This document shows positions 7,646 to 15,862 of a DNA stretch of 64,000 nt, one piece after another; position 1 is the stretch's first letter, and every line of letters begins with the position of its first letter. Origin of the DNA: Sphingobacterium sp. FBM7-1 (GTDB lineage: Bacteria; Bacteroidota; Bacteroidia; Sphingobacteriales; Sphingobacteriaceae); the NCBI RefSeq assembly GCF_020687765.1, contig NZ_JAJEWJ010000005.1, positions 1-64,000 of the forward strand, in the 5' to 3' direction. The translations under genes and the position numbers were made by a program. The notes under the pieces are model-generated. The model saw only the letters and a list, made by a program, of their open reading frames with translations. It ran no database searches and was not told where the DNA came from.

Positions 7646-7717
7646 TAGCCCCGAGCAGAATCGAACTGCTATCAAATGTTTAGGAAACATCTATTCTATC
7701 CGTTGAACTACGGGGCC
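7646..7717 (-). tRNA. tRNA-Arg (anticodon CCU)
   Basis: A full cloverleaf can be drawn on the minus strand. The acceptor stem is GGCCCCG/CGGGGCT (first pair G-U) with discriminator A. The D stem is GTTC/GAAT, the anticodon stem GATGT/ACATT around loop TTCCTAA (anticodon CCT, reading AGG), and the T stem AGCAG/CTGCT around TTCGATT. The 3' CCA is not encoded (the DNA continues CAA), as is common in Bacteroidota. The 3' end faces the island, so this is the probable integration target. Confidence 0.95.
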
Positions 7718-7851
7718 TACATTTATGCCTACAAAAATACTTTTTTTCATTTATTTATTATATAACCATTTATTATAAATAAGTCGATTTAAATATAGAT
7801 TTTGGCGATAACGTATAAAGATTTGTGATGCATTTTTGACAATAAAAAACG

Positions 7852-7859
7852 TACTTTTG
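7852..7859 (+). promoter_or_regulatory. -7 element of the peroxiredoxin promoter
   Basis: TACTTTTG matches TAnnTTTG, 34 bp before the ATG. Upstream TTTG motifs at 7822 and 7835 are off the usual spacing, so the -33 element is unclear. Confidence 0.55.
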
Positions 7860-7893
7860 TAACACAAGAAAAAAGAAAAAATATATATTAATT

Positions 7894-8526
7894 ATGAGTT
7901 TTACAGGTAAAAATTTTCCAAGTATTGCGGTTGATGCGATTGATTATTTAGGGGACAACTTTACGCTTAACATTTTCGAAAAAGCAAAAGCAGAAAACAA
8001 AAAAGTATTGTTGTTTTGGTATCCGAAGGATTTTACTTTCGTGTGTCCAACTGAATTGCACGCTTTCCAAGAACTTGCGGAAGAGTTTGCAAAAAGAAAT
8101 ACAATTGTAGTCGGTGCTTCTTGTGATTCTGCAGAGGTTCATTTTGCTTGGTTAAACACAGCAAAAGATAACGGTGGTATCGAAGGAGTAGAGTATCCGC
8201 TTATTGCTGATACAAACCGCAACCTATCGAGTGTATTAGGTATTTTAGAAATGAAGGAAGTAGAACATCCTGAATACGGTACGCTCGTAGAAGGTTCTGC
8301 AGTTTCCTATCGTGCGACATACCTTATCGATGAGACAGGCAAAGTATTCCATGAGTCTGTAAACGATATGCCATTAGGACGTAACGTAAAAGAGTATATT
8401 CGTTTGATCGACGCATATACACACGTACAAAAACATGGTGAAGTGTGTCCTGCAAACTGGGAAGAAGGCAAAGATGCTATGAACGCTACGCGCGAGGGTG
8501 TTGCTACATACCTATCTGCAAACTAG
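7894..8526 (+). CDS. 2-Cys peroxiredoxin (AhpC/Prx1 type)
   Basis: A 210-aa cytoplasmic thiol peroxidase that reduces hydrogen peroxide and organic hydroperoxides. The peroxidatic Cys51 sits in FTFVCPTE and the resolving Cys185 in EVCPANW near the C-terminus, the arrangement of typical 2-Cys AhpC-type enzymes. The active-site partners Thr (PTE) and an Arg in the SYRATYLID segment are present. Length is normal. Next comes a stem-loop and then a thioredoxin-like gene, which could supply reductant (inference from position). A TAnnTTTG element lies 34 bp upstream. No OxyR-type site was recognised. Confidence 0.93.
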   Translation: MSFTGKNFPSIAVDAIDYLGDNFTLNIFEKAKAENKKVLLFWYPKDFTFVCPTELHAFQELAEEFAKRNTIVVGASCDSAEVHFAWLNTAKDNGGIEGVEYPLIADTNRNLSSVLGILEMKEVEHPEYGTLVEGSAVSYRATYLIDETGKVFHESVNDMPLGRNVKEYIRLIDAYTHVQKHGEVCPANWEEGKDAMNATREGVATYLSAN

Positions 8527-8547
8527 TAACACGTTATCCAAAAACCA

Positions 8548-8571
8548 AAAGGAGAGGATTCCCTCTCCTTT
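8548..8571 (+). terminator. Stem-loop between peroxiredoxin and thioredoxin genes
   Basis: A 10-bp perfect stem AAAGGAGAGG / CCTCTCCTTT with a 4-nt loop, followed by CTC and an A-rich stretch. It could attenuate readthrough into the thioredoxin gene or protect the upstream mRNA 3' end. Confidence 0.6.
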
Positions 8572-8589
8572 CTCAAAAATCAAAAATTT

Positions 8590-8904
8590 ATGTTACAAGA
8601 ATTAGAAAAAGATGCTCTACAAGAACTTGTAGAGAATAATGATACGGTAATGGTACAATTCTCGGCTTCTTGGTGTGGTAACTGCCGTATCATGAAACCG
8701 AAATTCAAAAAATTAGCTTCTGAAAACGACAGCGTGGCGTTTATAGTAGTCGATGCGGAAAAATTTCCGGAATCTCGAAAACTAGCAAACGTAAATAATT
8801 TACCTACTTTCGCTGCATATAAAGGAGGGAAGCTAGTAAACCAGGTACAGACAAACAAAATTGACGGATTAATCGATTTATTAAATGAAGTTACCAGTAA
8901 TTAA
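8590..8904 (+). CDS. Thioredoxin-family protein
   Basis: 104-aa thioredoxin fold. The redox motif is W28-C29-G30-N31-C32, with the cis-proline region NLPTF around residues 74-78, so it should be an active dithiol oxidoreductase. The CGNC dipeptide differs from CGPC of classical TrxA and may change redox potential. No signal peptide, so it is cytoplasmic. It overlaps the next gene by 20 bp and lies 63 bp after the peroxiredoxin stop, suggesting a shared antioxidant function. It may serve as the reductant of the peroxiredoxin, though this is not shown by sequence. Confidence 0.9.
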   Translation: MLQELEKDALQELVENNDTVMVQFSASWCGNCRIMKPKFKKLASENDSVAFIVVDAEKFPESRKLANVNNLPTFAAYKGGKLVNQVQTNKIDGLIDLLNEVTSN

Positions 8905-9142
8905 ACATCTCATAGAGTTTATCGAACAAAATGATGCAGACTTCGTATTGGAGACCATCGAAACGTTAGAAGCATTAACCGAGGTTCCCTCGCTCAAAGA
9001 TGAAGAGCTCGACGTTATCGGCGAATTAATTTCCAATATGTATGGTGCCGTAGAAGTGGATAAGCTTATTAAAGAGGGCACACCGAAAAAAGAAGCATTG
9101 AACGGCTTTATGCAGCGTGTTCTGGGTTCCATCGATAAATAA
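8885..9142 (+). CDS. Conserved small helical protein after thioredoxin
   Basis: 85 aa, acidic and predicted all-helical, starting inside the thioredoxin gene (20-bp overlap) and so probably translationally coupled to it. It resembles short DUF-type proteins that follow thioredoxin genes in Bacteroidota (the DUF6952 assignment is from memory and unverified). It has no cysteines, membrane segments or recognised catalytic motifs. A role with the thioredoxin/peroxiredoxin pair is inferred from position only. Confidence 0.75.
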   Translation: MKLPVIKHLIEFIEQNDADFVLETIETLEALTEVPSLKDEELDVIGELISNMYGAVEVDKLIKEGTPKKEALNGFMQRVLGSIDK

Positions 9143-9473
9143 ACGCTTCATCGGCTGTTTATAACTTCCGGGATGTGGAAAAGTTTTTGCCCCGAAACGG
9201 GTCCTTTCCTATTTATTAATCCTACTTTTACTTGTACTATATAAGGTTACTAATTTAAAACTATCACCTATTCCCGTCTGTTGTGAAATTTGCTTGGTGA
9301 ATTGGAAGTTTTAGACAAAGGTTTTAATTGTTGGTAAAAGGAATCAGAAATTATCTGATTCCTTTTATTTTTTTATAGACTTACTTCCCATCCATTTTAA
9401 GCAGGCACCCTCAATTCTATATAATTTCGTATTCTTCCTATAGGTTCTTTAAATATTTCCTATTTTAGAGGTC
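9143..9473. other. Intergenic region before the PIG-L gene
   Basis: 331 bp without a convincing gene. It contains the terminator at 9336-9366 and, close to the next gene, TAATTTCG around 9418, one mismatch from the -7 consensus. Nothing else was recognised. Confidence 0.6.
9336..9366 (+). terminator. Intrinsic terminator
   Basis: A perfect 13-bp stem (9336-9348 with 9354-9366), 5-nt loop AATTA, then ATTTTTTTA. It ends the peroxiredoxin/thioredoxin unit. Confidence 0.85.
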
Positions 9474-11912
9474 ATGAGACGATATTATTTCGGCATTCTT
9501 ATCGCGCTTCTTGCCGCGACTCACCTGTCTTTTGCTCAATCCACCCATTCGGCAAGCATACAACTACAAATGGAACGGCTAAACGTTTTAGGTTCCGCGC
9601 TTTATTTGGCCGCACATCCGGACGATGAGAACACGAAATTGATCGCCTATCTGGCTTCTGAACGGAAAGTTCGAACGGCCTACCTCTCCTTAACACGAGG
9701 CGACGGGGGACAAAACTTAATCGGAACGGAGCAAGGTATTGAATTAGGGTTGATTCGTACGCAGGAGCTCTTGCAAGCCAGAAAAGTAGATGGGGGAGAG
9801 CAGTATTTTTCCTCGGCATTTGATTTCGGCTTTTCAAAAACCGCTGCAGAAACCTTTAAATTTTGGCAGAAACAAGAATTGCTAAAAGAGGTGGTATGGC
9901 TCATCCGAAAGCTACGGCCAGATATCATCATCACGCGTTTTCCACCTGATGAGCGGGGTGGACACGGTCATCATCAGGCTTCCGCCATCTTGGCACACGA
10001 GGCCTTCGTAGCGGCCGGTGATCCAAAAATGTATCCCGAACAATTGACGGAATTAGCGCCTTGGCAACCTAAACGACTCCTCTGGAACACGGCGAGCTTC
10101 ATGCCCTTACGGGGCGACGATGTAAACCGTCTACGTATCGATATAGGCCAATACAACCCTTTATTAGGCAAATCATATGGTGAGCTATCGGCCATCAGCC
10201 GATCGCAACATAAAAGTCAAGGATTTGGTTCTGCAAGCAGTAATGGTGTTTCGTTAGAGACGTTCGAAAATGTGTTGGGCCCGGAGGCCTACGAAGATCT
10301 TTTTGATGATATTGATCTCTCTTGGAATCGCATTCCGGGAGGTGCCGGCATTCAAGAGCGTATTCAGCAACTTTTGGCATCTTTCGTCCCGGAAGAACCG
10401 CAACGATCTATTCCCCAACTAGCGGTGCTATGGCAGGACGTCCAAAAAATAGAAGACAATTACTGGAGGGAAAGAAAGGGTCAAGAGATCGAGAATATTC
10501 TGTTGGCTTGCGCGGGTATAAAAGTGGAAAGCATAACGCCTCAATTACGCACAACGGAGGAAAGTCCGATTGCTTTTCAAACGGAGATTATCGTTCGAAA
10601 TCCAGGTGTCCACGTGGAACTTTCTAGTATTAATGGCAATCAAATTGCCCAAAACTTACCCTTTAACCTAAAAAACACCTTTGAGCAGATACTCCCGTCT
10701 ACCGCCGTTACGCAACCTTACTGGTTAGTTAAGCCGCCTACAGCCGGCAAGTTTGAGGTCGAACCGCAGCATGTCGGTCATCCATTAAACCCCGATTTAC
10801 CGGCTGCTCGGATACAACTAAGGATTGCCGATGTTCCCGTGGATGTACATACGCCGATTCAGTACCGCTATGTCGATCCTGTGAGAGGCGAGGTACATGA
10901 ATATCTACAAGTAAGCCCGGTTCTTACGGTTTCCTTAACGGGAAACAACCTGTTACTTCAACCAACCGAACAAAAAAGCCTCCGTGTAACCTTTCGAAGA
11001 CATGGCGAAACCGACCGGGAAATACCAGTCGCTCTTCGTGTTTCTTCGCAAGGTTGGAAAGTAACTCCGGAGATCATTAATTTATCTTTCGAGGAAGGTC
11101 AGGATGTGTTGTCCAGGACGATCGAAATAACACATAACGGTGCTTTGGGACCGGCAACGTTAAGTTTTGCGGTAGACGGCAAAAAACTGAAACAGATTCG
11201 GGAAATCAATTATGAACACATCGCCCGACAAGCATGGTTTCCTCCGGCAGAAATAACGTTAAACCCCATCGTGTTAGACAATCCGGTAAAACGGGTCGGT
11301 TATATCATGGGGGCGGGGGACCTCGTACCGGAAGCGTTACGAAATATAGGAACAGCGGTCGATATACTTCCTGTAGCCGGAATAACTTCGGAAATACTGG
11401 GGGAATATGATGCGATTATATTTGGCATTAGGGCCTTTAATATGCAGACCTCGATTGGAGAAAAATTACCCTTACTATATGATTACATACGCGAAGGCGG
11501 GGTGGTTTTGATGCAATACAACGTGCATTCGAGATTACAAGAAGAACACTTTACACCCAAACCCGCTCCTTTTTCCGTTAGCCGAACACGGGTAACCGAG
11601 GAGGATGCAAAGGTCACTTTCAGTGACCCTACAGACCCAGTTTTGAATTATCCGAACAAGATTACGGCTGATGACTTTGACCATTGGGTGCAAGAAAGAG
11701 GCCTTTACTTTGCCGAAGAGATCGATCCGGGCTATCGCACTCCTTTGTATATGGCAGACGAAAACGAACAGCAACATAAGGGCGCTTTGCTCATTTATAG
11801 TATGGGAAAAGGTAAATTAGTGTATACTTCCTTATCTTTTTTCAGACAATTGCCTGCTGGAGTTCCCGGAGCTAACAGATTATTTGTAAATTTGTTAGCA
11901 AAAGAAAAATAG
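9474..11912 (+). CDS. Exported PIG-L family deacetylase with ThuA-like C-terminal domain
   Basis: 812 aa with signal peptide (1-22, ending SFAQ). The N-terminal LmbE/PIG-L domain (about 30-280) carries the zinc-site motif H48-PDDE and the second motif HGHHQ at 164-168; relatives remove N-acetyl groups from GlcNAc-type sugars. A long beta-rich middle (about 330-600) is followed by a glutamine-amidotransferase-like (ThuA-type) domain from about 610, with the IIFGIRAFN segment, where the catalytic triad is not obvious. It is much longer than single-domain BshB-type enzymes. Periplasmic sugar deacetylation is inferred. It heads a four-gene unit ending in a sodium symporter. Confidence 0.85.
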   Translation: MRRYYFGILIALLAATHLSFAQSTHSASIQLQMERLNVLGSALYLAAHPDDENTKLIAYLASERKVRTAYLSLTRGDGGQNLIGTEQGIELGLIRTQELLQARKVDGGEQYFSSAFDFGFSKTAAETFKFWQKQELLKEVVWLIRKLRPDIIITRFPPDERGGHGHHQASAILAHEAFVAAGDPKMYPEQLTELAPWQPKRLLWNTASFMPLRGDDVNRLRIDIGQYNPLLGKSYGELSAISRSQHKSQGFGSASSNGVSLETFENVLGPEAYEDLFDDIDLSWNRIPGGAGIQERIQQLLASFVPEEPQRSIPQLAVLWQDVQKIEDNYWRERKGQEIENILLACAGIKVESITPQLRTTEESPIAFQTEIIVRNPGVHVELSSINGNQIAQNLPFNLKNTFEQILPSTAVTQPYWLVKPPTAGKFEVEPQHVGHPLNPDLPAARIQLRIADVPVDVHTPIQYRYVDPVRGEVHEYLQVSPVLTVSLTGNNLLLQPTEQKSLRVTFRRHGETDREIPVALRVSSQGWKVTPEIINLSFEEGQDVLSRTIEITHNGALGPATLSFAVDGKKLKQIREINYEHIARQAWFPPAEITLNPIVLDNPVKRVGYIMGAGDLVPEALRNIGTAVDILPVAGITSEILGEYDAIIFGIRAFNMQTSIGEKLPLLYDYIREGGVVLMQYNVHSRLQEEHFTPKPAPFSVSRTRVTEEDAKVTFSDPTDPVLNYPNKITADDFDHWVQERGLYFAEEIDPGYRTPLYMADENEQQHKGALLIYSMGKGKLVYTSLSFFRQLPAGVPGANRLFVNLLAKEK

Positions 11913-11927
11913 AAACAATATCGTATA

Positions 11928-12125
11928 ATGGAAAATCAAATAGAAAACAACGAAAACCTAAACGTAAAAGGCATCATCTTATTGCTCGGCACCGTATTTG
12001 GCGGCTTAATCTCCATCGTTACTTGTGGAACATTTCTAGGTTTTATCTCGGGACTGGTTATTGGCTTAATTTTCGCTATATTTTTCATTAGCGTATTCCT
12101 TCCACATAAACCAAGTGACAGATAA
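11928..12125 (+). CDS. Small two-helix membrane protein
   Basis: 65 aa, with a polar, Asn/Glu-rich N-terminus (1-14) followed by two hydrophobic helices (about 15-35 and 38-57) separated by a short glycine-containing turn, ending in a short basic tail. It begins 16 bp after the PIG-L stop, and its last codons overlap the start of the next small gene. The family is not recognised. Its place between the deacetylase and the symporter suggests a membrane accessory role. Confidence 0.65.
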   Translation: MENQIENNENLNVKGIILLLGTVFGGLISIVTCGTFLGFISGLVIGLIFAIFFISVFLPHKPSDR

Positions 12126-12234
12126 GGGGCTTCCTCCATTTGTAAAGAGCTGGCGACAGTTCTATATACTCGTTTGTATATGGCTTCTTCTGTGCATTTT
12201 GCTCATGTATGGATTCACTAAACATTATTCATGA
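12115..12234 (+). CDS. 39-aa single-helix membrane protein coupled to the symporter
   Basis: A short frame from GTG 12115 to TGA 12232-12234. The protein starts with a polar segment containing LPPFVKSWRQF, then one strongly hydrophobic helix (about 16-32), then a short basic tail. Both ends are linked to neighbours: the start overlaps the preceding gene by 11 bp, and the stop overlaps the symporter ATG as ATGA (12231-12234). This double overlap and the membrane-protein composition make a real gene likely. It may be a small accessory subunit of the sodium:solute symporter. No ATG is available in frame. Confidence 0.65.
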   Translation: MTDKGLPPFVKSWRQFYILVCIWLLLCILLMYGFTKHYS

Positions 12235-13928
12235 GTACTATTGATTGGATAGTACTCTTTTTTACACTCCTGCTTATCGTTGTTTACGGCACTTATAAAA
12301 GCAGGGGAATCAAAAATATCGATGGTTACATCGTCGGTGACCGTGAGTTGCCGTGGTACAATGTAGGCTTGTCCGTGATGGCAACCCAAGCTAGCGCCAT
12401 CACTTTTTTATCCGCTCCCGGTCTGGCTTACTCTTCCGGAATGAGTTTCGTGCAATTCTATTTCGGCTTGCCATTGGCTATGATCGTTCTCTGTATCACC
12501 TTTGTACCTATCTTCCACCGTTTACGGGTATATACCGCATATGAGTTTCTAGAAAAGCGTTTCGACGTGAATACGCGGATGCTGACTGCTTTGCTTTTTT
12601 TGATCCAACGCGGTTTATCTACCGGTATTACCATATTTGCGCCTTCCATCATCCTCTCCAGCATATTGCACCTCGACGTGACCTATACGACCCTGATTAT
12701 CGGGACGATGGTTATCTTTTACACGGTTTGGGGAGGAACAAAGGCTGTATCTTATTCGCAACTACTACAGATGGGTATTATTTTTACCGCATTGTTAGCT
12801 GCGGGGGTTATGGTTGTACGTTTTTTGCCTGCGGAGATTGGTCTTACAGAAGCCTTGCACATAGCGGGAAAATCGGGTAAGACAAACGCTATCGATTGGA
12901 GCTTCGACTTGGATAACCAATATACGGTCTGGACAGGGCTGATAGGGGGATTCTTCCTGCAGCTTTCCTATTTCGGCACCGACCAAAGCCAAGTAGGTCG
13001 ATATTTGACCGGATCATCCATCCGCGATTCCCGGCTAGGTCTCCTGATGAACGGCCTGTTGAAGGTTCCGATGCAGTTCTGTATTCTATTGATTGGTATC
13101 TTGGTCTTTGCCTACTATCAGTTCCATACGCCACCTTTATTCTTCAATAATGTGGAAGTTGCAAAGATTGAAAACAGTATTTATAGCCAGGAATACACGG
13201 CCATCATGCAACGGCACGAAGCCCTTAGTGAAGAAAAAACGCAATGGGTAGAAAAGCTTGTCGGCGCGATAAAAACGGAAGATAAGCCCGTGATCGATGC
13301 TTCCCGTCAGGCGCTGCAATATACGAATCAACAGGATCAGGCGCTTCGCAAAGAACTGGAGTCCTTGTTAATAAAGAATGATCCGACCACCGAACTCAAC
13401 GACAACAATTATATTTTCCTTTCTTTCGTAACCAGCACTTTTCCTAAAGGGCTTATCGGCCTGTTAATTGCGATTATATTCCTGGCATCAATGGGCGCTA
13501 CGGCCAGTGCGATTAATTCGTTATCATCAACGACCGTAGTGGATATTTATAAACGCTTTATCAACAAAAAGGGGTCGGATAGGGGATACCTCTATGCTTC
13601 CCGACTATTCACCCTGCTGTGGGGAATTATTACGCTCATCGTCGCGTTATACGCCAGTCAATTAGGGAACCTTTTGGAAGCGGTAAACATTCTAGGGTCT
13701 CTCTTTTATGGCACTATTTTGGGGATATTTTTAGTGGCTTTTTATGTAAAACGTATCGGTGGAAAGGCGGTTTTCTGGGCGGCCTTGCTTTCGGAAGTGG
13801 TCGTTTTCAGCATTTGGAAAGCCGACATCATGGCGTATCTATGGCTAAACTTGGTAGGCTGCGTCTGTGTAATCGTCTTTGGGCTGATCTTACAATCGCT
13901 GCTTAAATCAAAAGTATCGTCGATATAG
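12231..13928 (+). CDS. Sodium:solute symporter (SSF family)
   Basis: 565-aa inner-membrane transporter of the SSS family, using the sodium gradient to take up a small solute. The SSF fold is shown by the N-terminal helix with DGYIVGDRELPWY, MATQASAITFLSAPG (helix 2 region), the WGGTKAVSYSQLLQMGI motif and more than ten hydrophobic helices. Residues about 300-390 form an unusual charged, probably coiled-coil insertion between membrane helices. The substrate is unknown; linkage to the PIG-L deacetylase suggests a sugar or amino-sugar product. The ATG overlaps the stop of the 39-aa gene. The 3' end overlaps the convergent amidase gene by 21 bp. Confidence 0.9.
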   Translation: MSTIDWIVLFFTLLLIVVYGTYKSRGIKNIDGYIVGDRELPWYNVGLSVMATQASAITFLSAPGLAYSSGMSFVQFYFGLPLAMIVLCITFVPIFHRLRVYTAYEFLEKRFDVNTRMLTALLFLIQRGLSTGITIFAPSIILSSILHLDVTYTTLIIGTMVIFYTVWGGTKAVSYSQLLQMGIIFTALLAAGVMVVRFLPAEIGLTEALHIAGKSGKTNAIDWSFDLDNQYTVWTGLIGGFFLQLSYFGTDQSQVGRYLTGSSIRDSRLGLLMNGLLKVPMQFCILLIGILVFAYYQFHTPPLFFNNVEVAKIENSIYSQEYTAIMQRHEALSEEKTQWVEKLVGAIKTEDKPVIDASRQALQYTNQQDQALRKELESLLIKNDPTTELNDNNYIFLSFVTSTFPKGLIGLLIAIIFLASMGATASAINSLSSTTVVDIYKRFINKKGSDRGYLYASRLFTLLWGIITLIVALYASQLGNLLEAVNILGSLFYGTILGIFLVAFYVKRIGGKAVFWAALLSEVVVFSIWKADIMAYLWLNLVGCVCVIVFGLILQSLLKSKVSSI

Positions 13929-14837
13929 ATTATATAACACGCGTTTATCATAATCCGTCAGCGTATCACCTAGATCAGTCACGATAAATTTGCGTTTAAA
14001 AGCGACAATTGCCTTACTTAAATTACTAACGTCATATCCTATTATCCGAAGTGCATCGATATAGTTGAAGTTGTCTGGAGGAGCGACAAGGTTGCTTTCA
14101 TCATACCATACGCCGAAACCCTTTTCAGCTAGTAGCTTCCAGGGGAAAAACACACTTGGATCGTTCTTGCGCGCTGGCGCTACGTCCGCATGTCCTAAAA
14201 AATTAGTGAATGGTATCTGATATTTGGTTTTTAAGGAGTCCAGTAAGATTAGTAGCGCATTAATTTGAACTTCGGGGAAGGGTTCGCGTCCGTTATTATC
14301 TAATTCTATGCCCAAGGATACCGAATTCATATCGGTTACATTTCCCCATTTGGATCGTCCGGCGTGCCATGAGCGTAGGTAATCGTTCAACATCTGCACG
14401 ACCTGCCCATCTTTACCGATAACGTAATGTGCAGAGACTTTAGTATGCGCCAATTGGAATGTCCTTACGGTCTGTGCTAGGCTATGTTGCGCCGTGTGGT
14501 GAATAATAACGAAATTCGGCTTCCGGATATCAAAATGTGCCGCTTCTGACCAATCTGCATTTTTATGGATACCCTCCCGCATCAGCATCCGTACCTTATC
14601 CTCCGTCGTGAGGGTGACGGGCAGAGCCATGGTATGCGTTTCGGCAACAGCCACTGCCAACGAGGGAAGCTGTTTCAGGGAGTCTAGCGCAACCTGAGCG
14701 GTATCTAAACGTACCACGGTGGCGTTATTATGGTATAACACCCGGGGTTTCTTGGTGCTACAAGAGACCAATAACCCCAAAACAAAAAAGACATAACAAA
14801 AACTTCTCAATCGCAACACCACCTCCTTTAGCAACAA
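13908..14837 (-). CDS. N-acetylmuramoyl-L-alanine amidase lipoprotein (Amidase_2)
   Basis: 309 aa with a lipoprotein signal (LLVSC, Cys at about 26), so probably anchored in the periplasm. The Amidase_2/AmpD-like domain spans about 105-240: zinc-ligand region VIIHHTA, SAHYVIGKDGQV, the middle motif NSVSLGIELDNNG, and GHADVAPARKNDPS with the second His. It should cleave the amide bond between MurNAc and the peptide stem in cell-wall turnover. A C-terminal tail of about 70 residues follows. It is the last gene of a minus-strand group with DUF3078 and glucosaminidase genes, all cell-envelope functions. Confidence 0.88.
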   Translation of the reverse strand: MLLKEVVLRLRSFCYVFFVLGLLVSCSTKKPRVLYHNNATVVRLDTAQVALDSLKQLPSLAVAVAETHTMALPVTLTTEDKVRMLMREGIHKNADWSEAAHFDIRKPNFVIIHHTAQHSLAQTVRTFQLAHTKVSAHYVIGKDGQVVQMLNDYLRSWHAGRSKWGNVTDMNSVSLGIELDNNGREPFPEVQINALLILLDSLKTKYQIPFTNFLGHADVAPARKNDPSVFFPWKLLAEKGFGVWYDESNLVAPPDNFNYIDALRIIGYDVSNLSKAIVAFKRKFIVTDLGDTLTDYDKRVLYNLYRRYF

Positions 14838-14848
14838 ATACGATAAAC

Positions 14849-15856
14849 CTATCTTGGTAGGGTATAAGTCAAACCTAATGCCAAAGCTTGGCTGTATTGC
14901 ACTTTTGTATCTTCTGCGGAGTTATATACCATGATACCGCTTAAAGAGACGTTGACCAGATTAGTCACTTTAGCGGTCAGGGTTGCGTCCAAACGGTGGT
15001 CGGGATCACTGATTTCTTTATAGTCGGCAAACATATTGTACCGCGCTTTAATATTTAAGTTTTTAGAAAGGTTTCTATCTAAATTTGCCGTGATCTGAAA
15101 AGCCAGATCGTTTCTAAATTTTTTACCGGGTTCTACGCCGTATACTTCTTTCCCGTCTACCGGCTCGGCAATACGATTATCTAACAATAAGGTTTGCCGT
15201 GCGGTACCAGTACCTAACCGAAGCGAGAAGGTATTGTCGGGCTTGTACTCCAAACCGAATGATTCCGTAAAGTATCCTGGTGCCATAAAGGCGGAAACAG
15301 TATCTGTAATAATCTCATCGTTCGTTTCCGGATCTCTGCCGTATTTATAACCGGCATCAAACTGGGATTCAAATGTCACAGAAAAATAAAGGGCCCAACT
15401 TTTCGAGAGTTTATGCGCGATTTTATGATCCCAGAAAATCCGGTCGTTATTCTTTTTCGCAAGTTGCCTCACATCCTTGTTGGAAGTTCGAATTTTACCG
15501 TAGCGCAAATCGATTTCAGTGGTGTACTGAAAGTTGTTTTTGTTGTATTCTGACTTATGCCATCCCAGTAACCCCACCGCGATAGAATTGACCCCTCCTG
15601 CATTCCAGTTTTCACTGAAGGAGGCTTGGTTCATATTTATACCAAACTTGGTCCAATGTTTCCAATAATTAATTTCTAAATCTAATTGTGGAATCGGTAC
15701 CGGTAATTCTTGGAGATGAGTAACGGGGGATTGCGGCTTTTCTACAATATTTGTATCCGGCTTTGCCCTTAATGCTTTTAGATCGATTTGGGCCATACCC
15801 TGCTGGCTCACAACGAGTAATAAAATAACAAACAGGAAGTTTATGCTCTTAAACAT
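14849..15856 (-). CDS. DUF3078 outer-membrane protein
   Basis: 335 aa with signal peptide (1-22, ending GMAQ). After a proline-containing linker (about 35-60) the protein is rich in alternating aromatic strands, such as NYWKHWTKFGINMNQASFSENW and GLEYKPDNTFSLRLG, ending in an aromatic strand LGLTYTLPR. This is the DUF3078 pattern, a beta-barrel-like family specific to Bacteroidota with no assigned function. It lies 11 bp before the amidase and 6 bp after a CarboxypepD_reg-type gene, so all are probably transcribed together. Confidence 0.85.
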   Translation of the reverse strand: MFKSINFLFVILLLVVSQQGMAQIDLKALRAKPDTNIVEKPQSPVTHLQELPVPIPQLDLEINYWKHWTKFGINMNQASFSENWNAGGVNSIAVGLLGWHKSEYNKNNFQYTTEIDLRYGKIRTSNKDVRQLAKKNNDRIFWDHKIAHKLSKSWALYFSVTFESQFDAGYKYGRDPETNDEIITDTVSAFMAPGYFTESFGLEYKPDNTFSLRLGTGTARQTLLLDNRIAEPVDGKEVYGVEPGKKFRNDLAFQITANLDRNLSKNLNIKARYNMFADYKEISDPDHRLDATLTAKVTNLVNVSLSGIMVYNSAEDTKVQYSQALALGLTYTLPR

Positions 15857-15862
15857 GGCGTT

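Noticed and set aside
10608..10620. CACGTG-containing palindrome inside the PIG-L gene as a third parS
   Set aside because: It reads GTCCACGTGGAAC, breaking the invariant TTTCACGTGAAA core, and lies in coding sequence.
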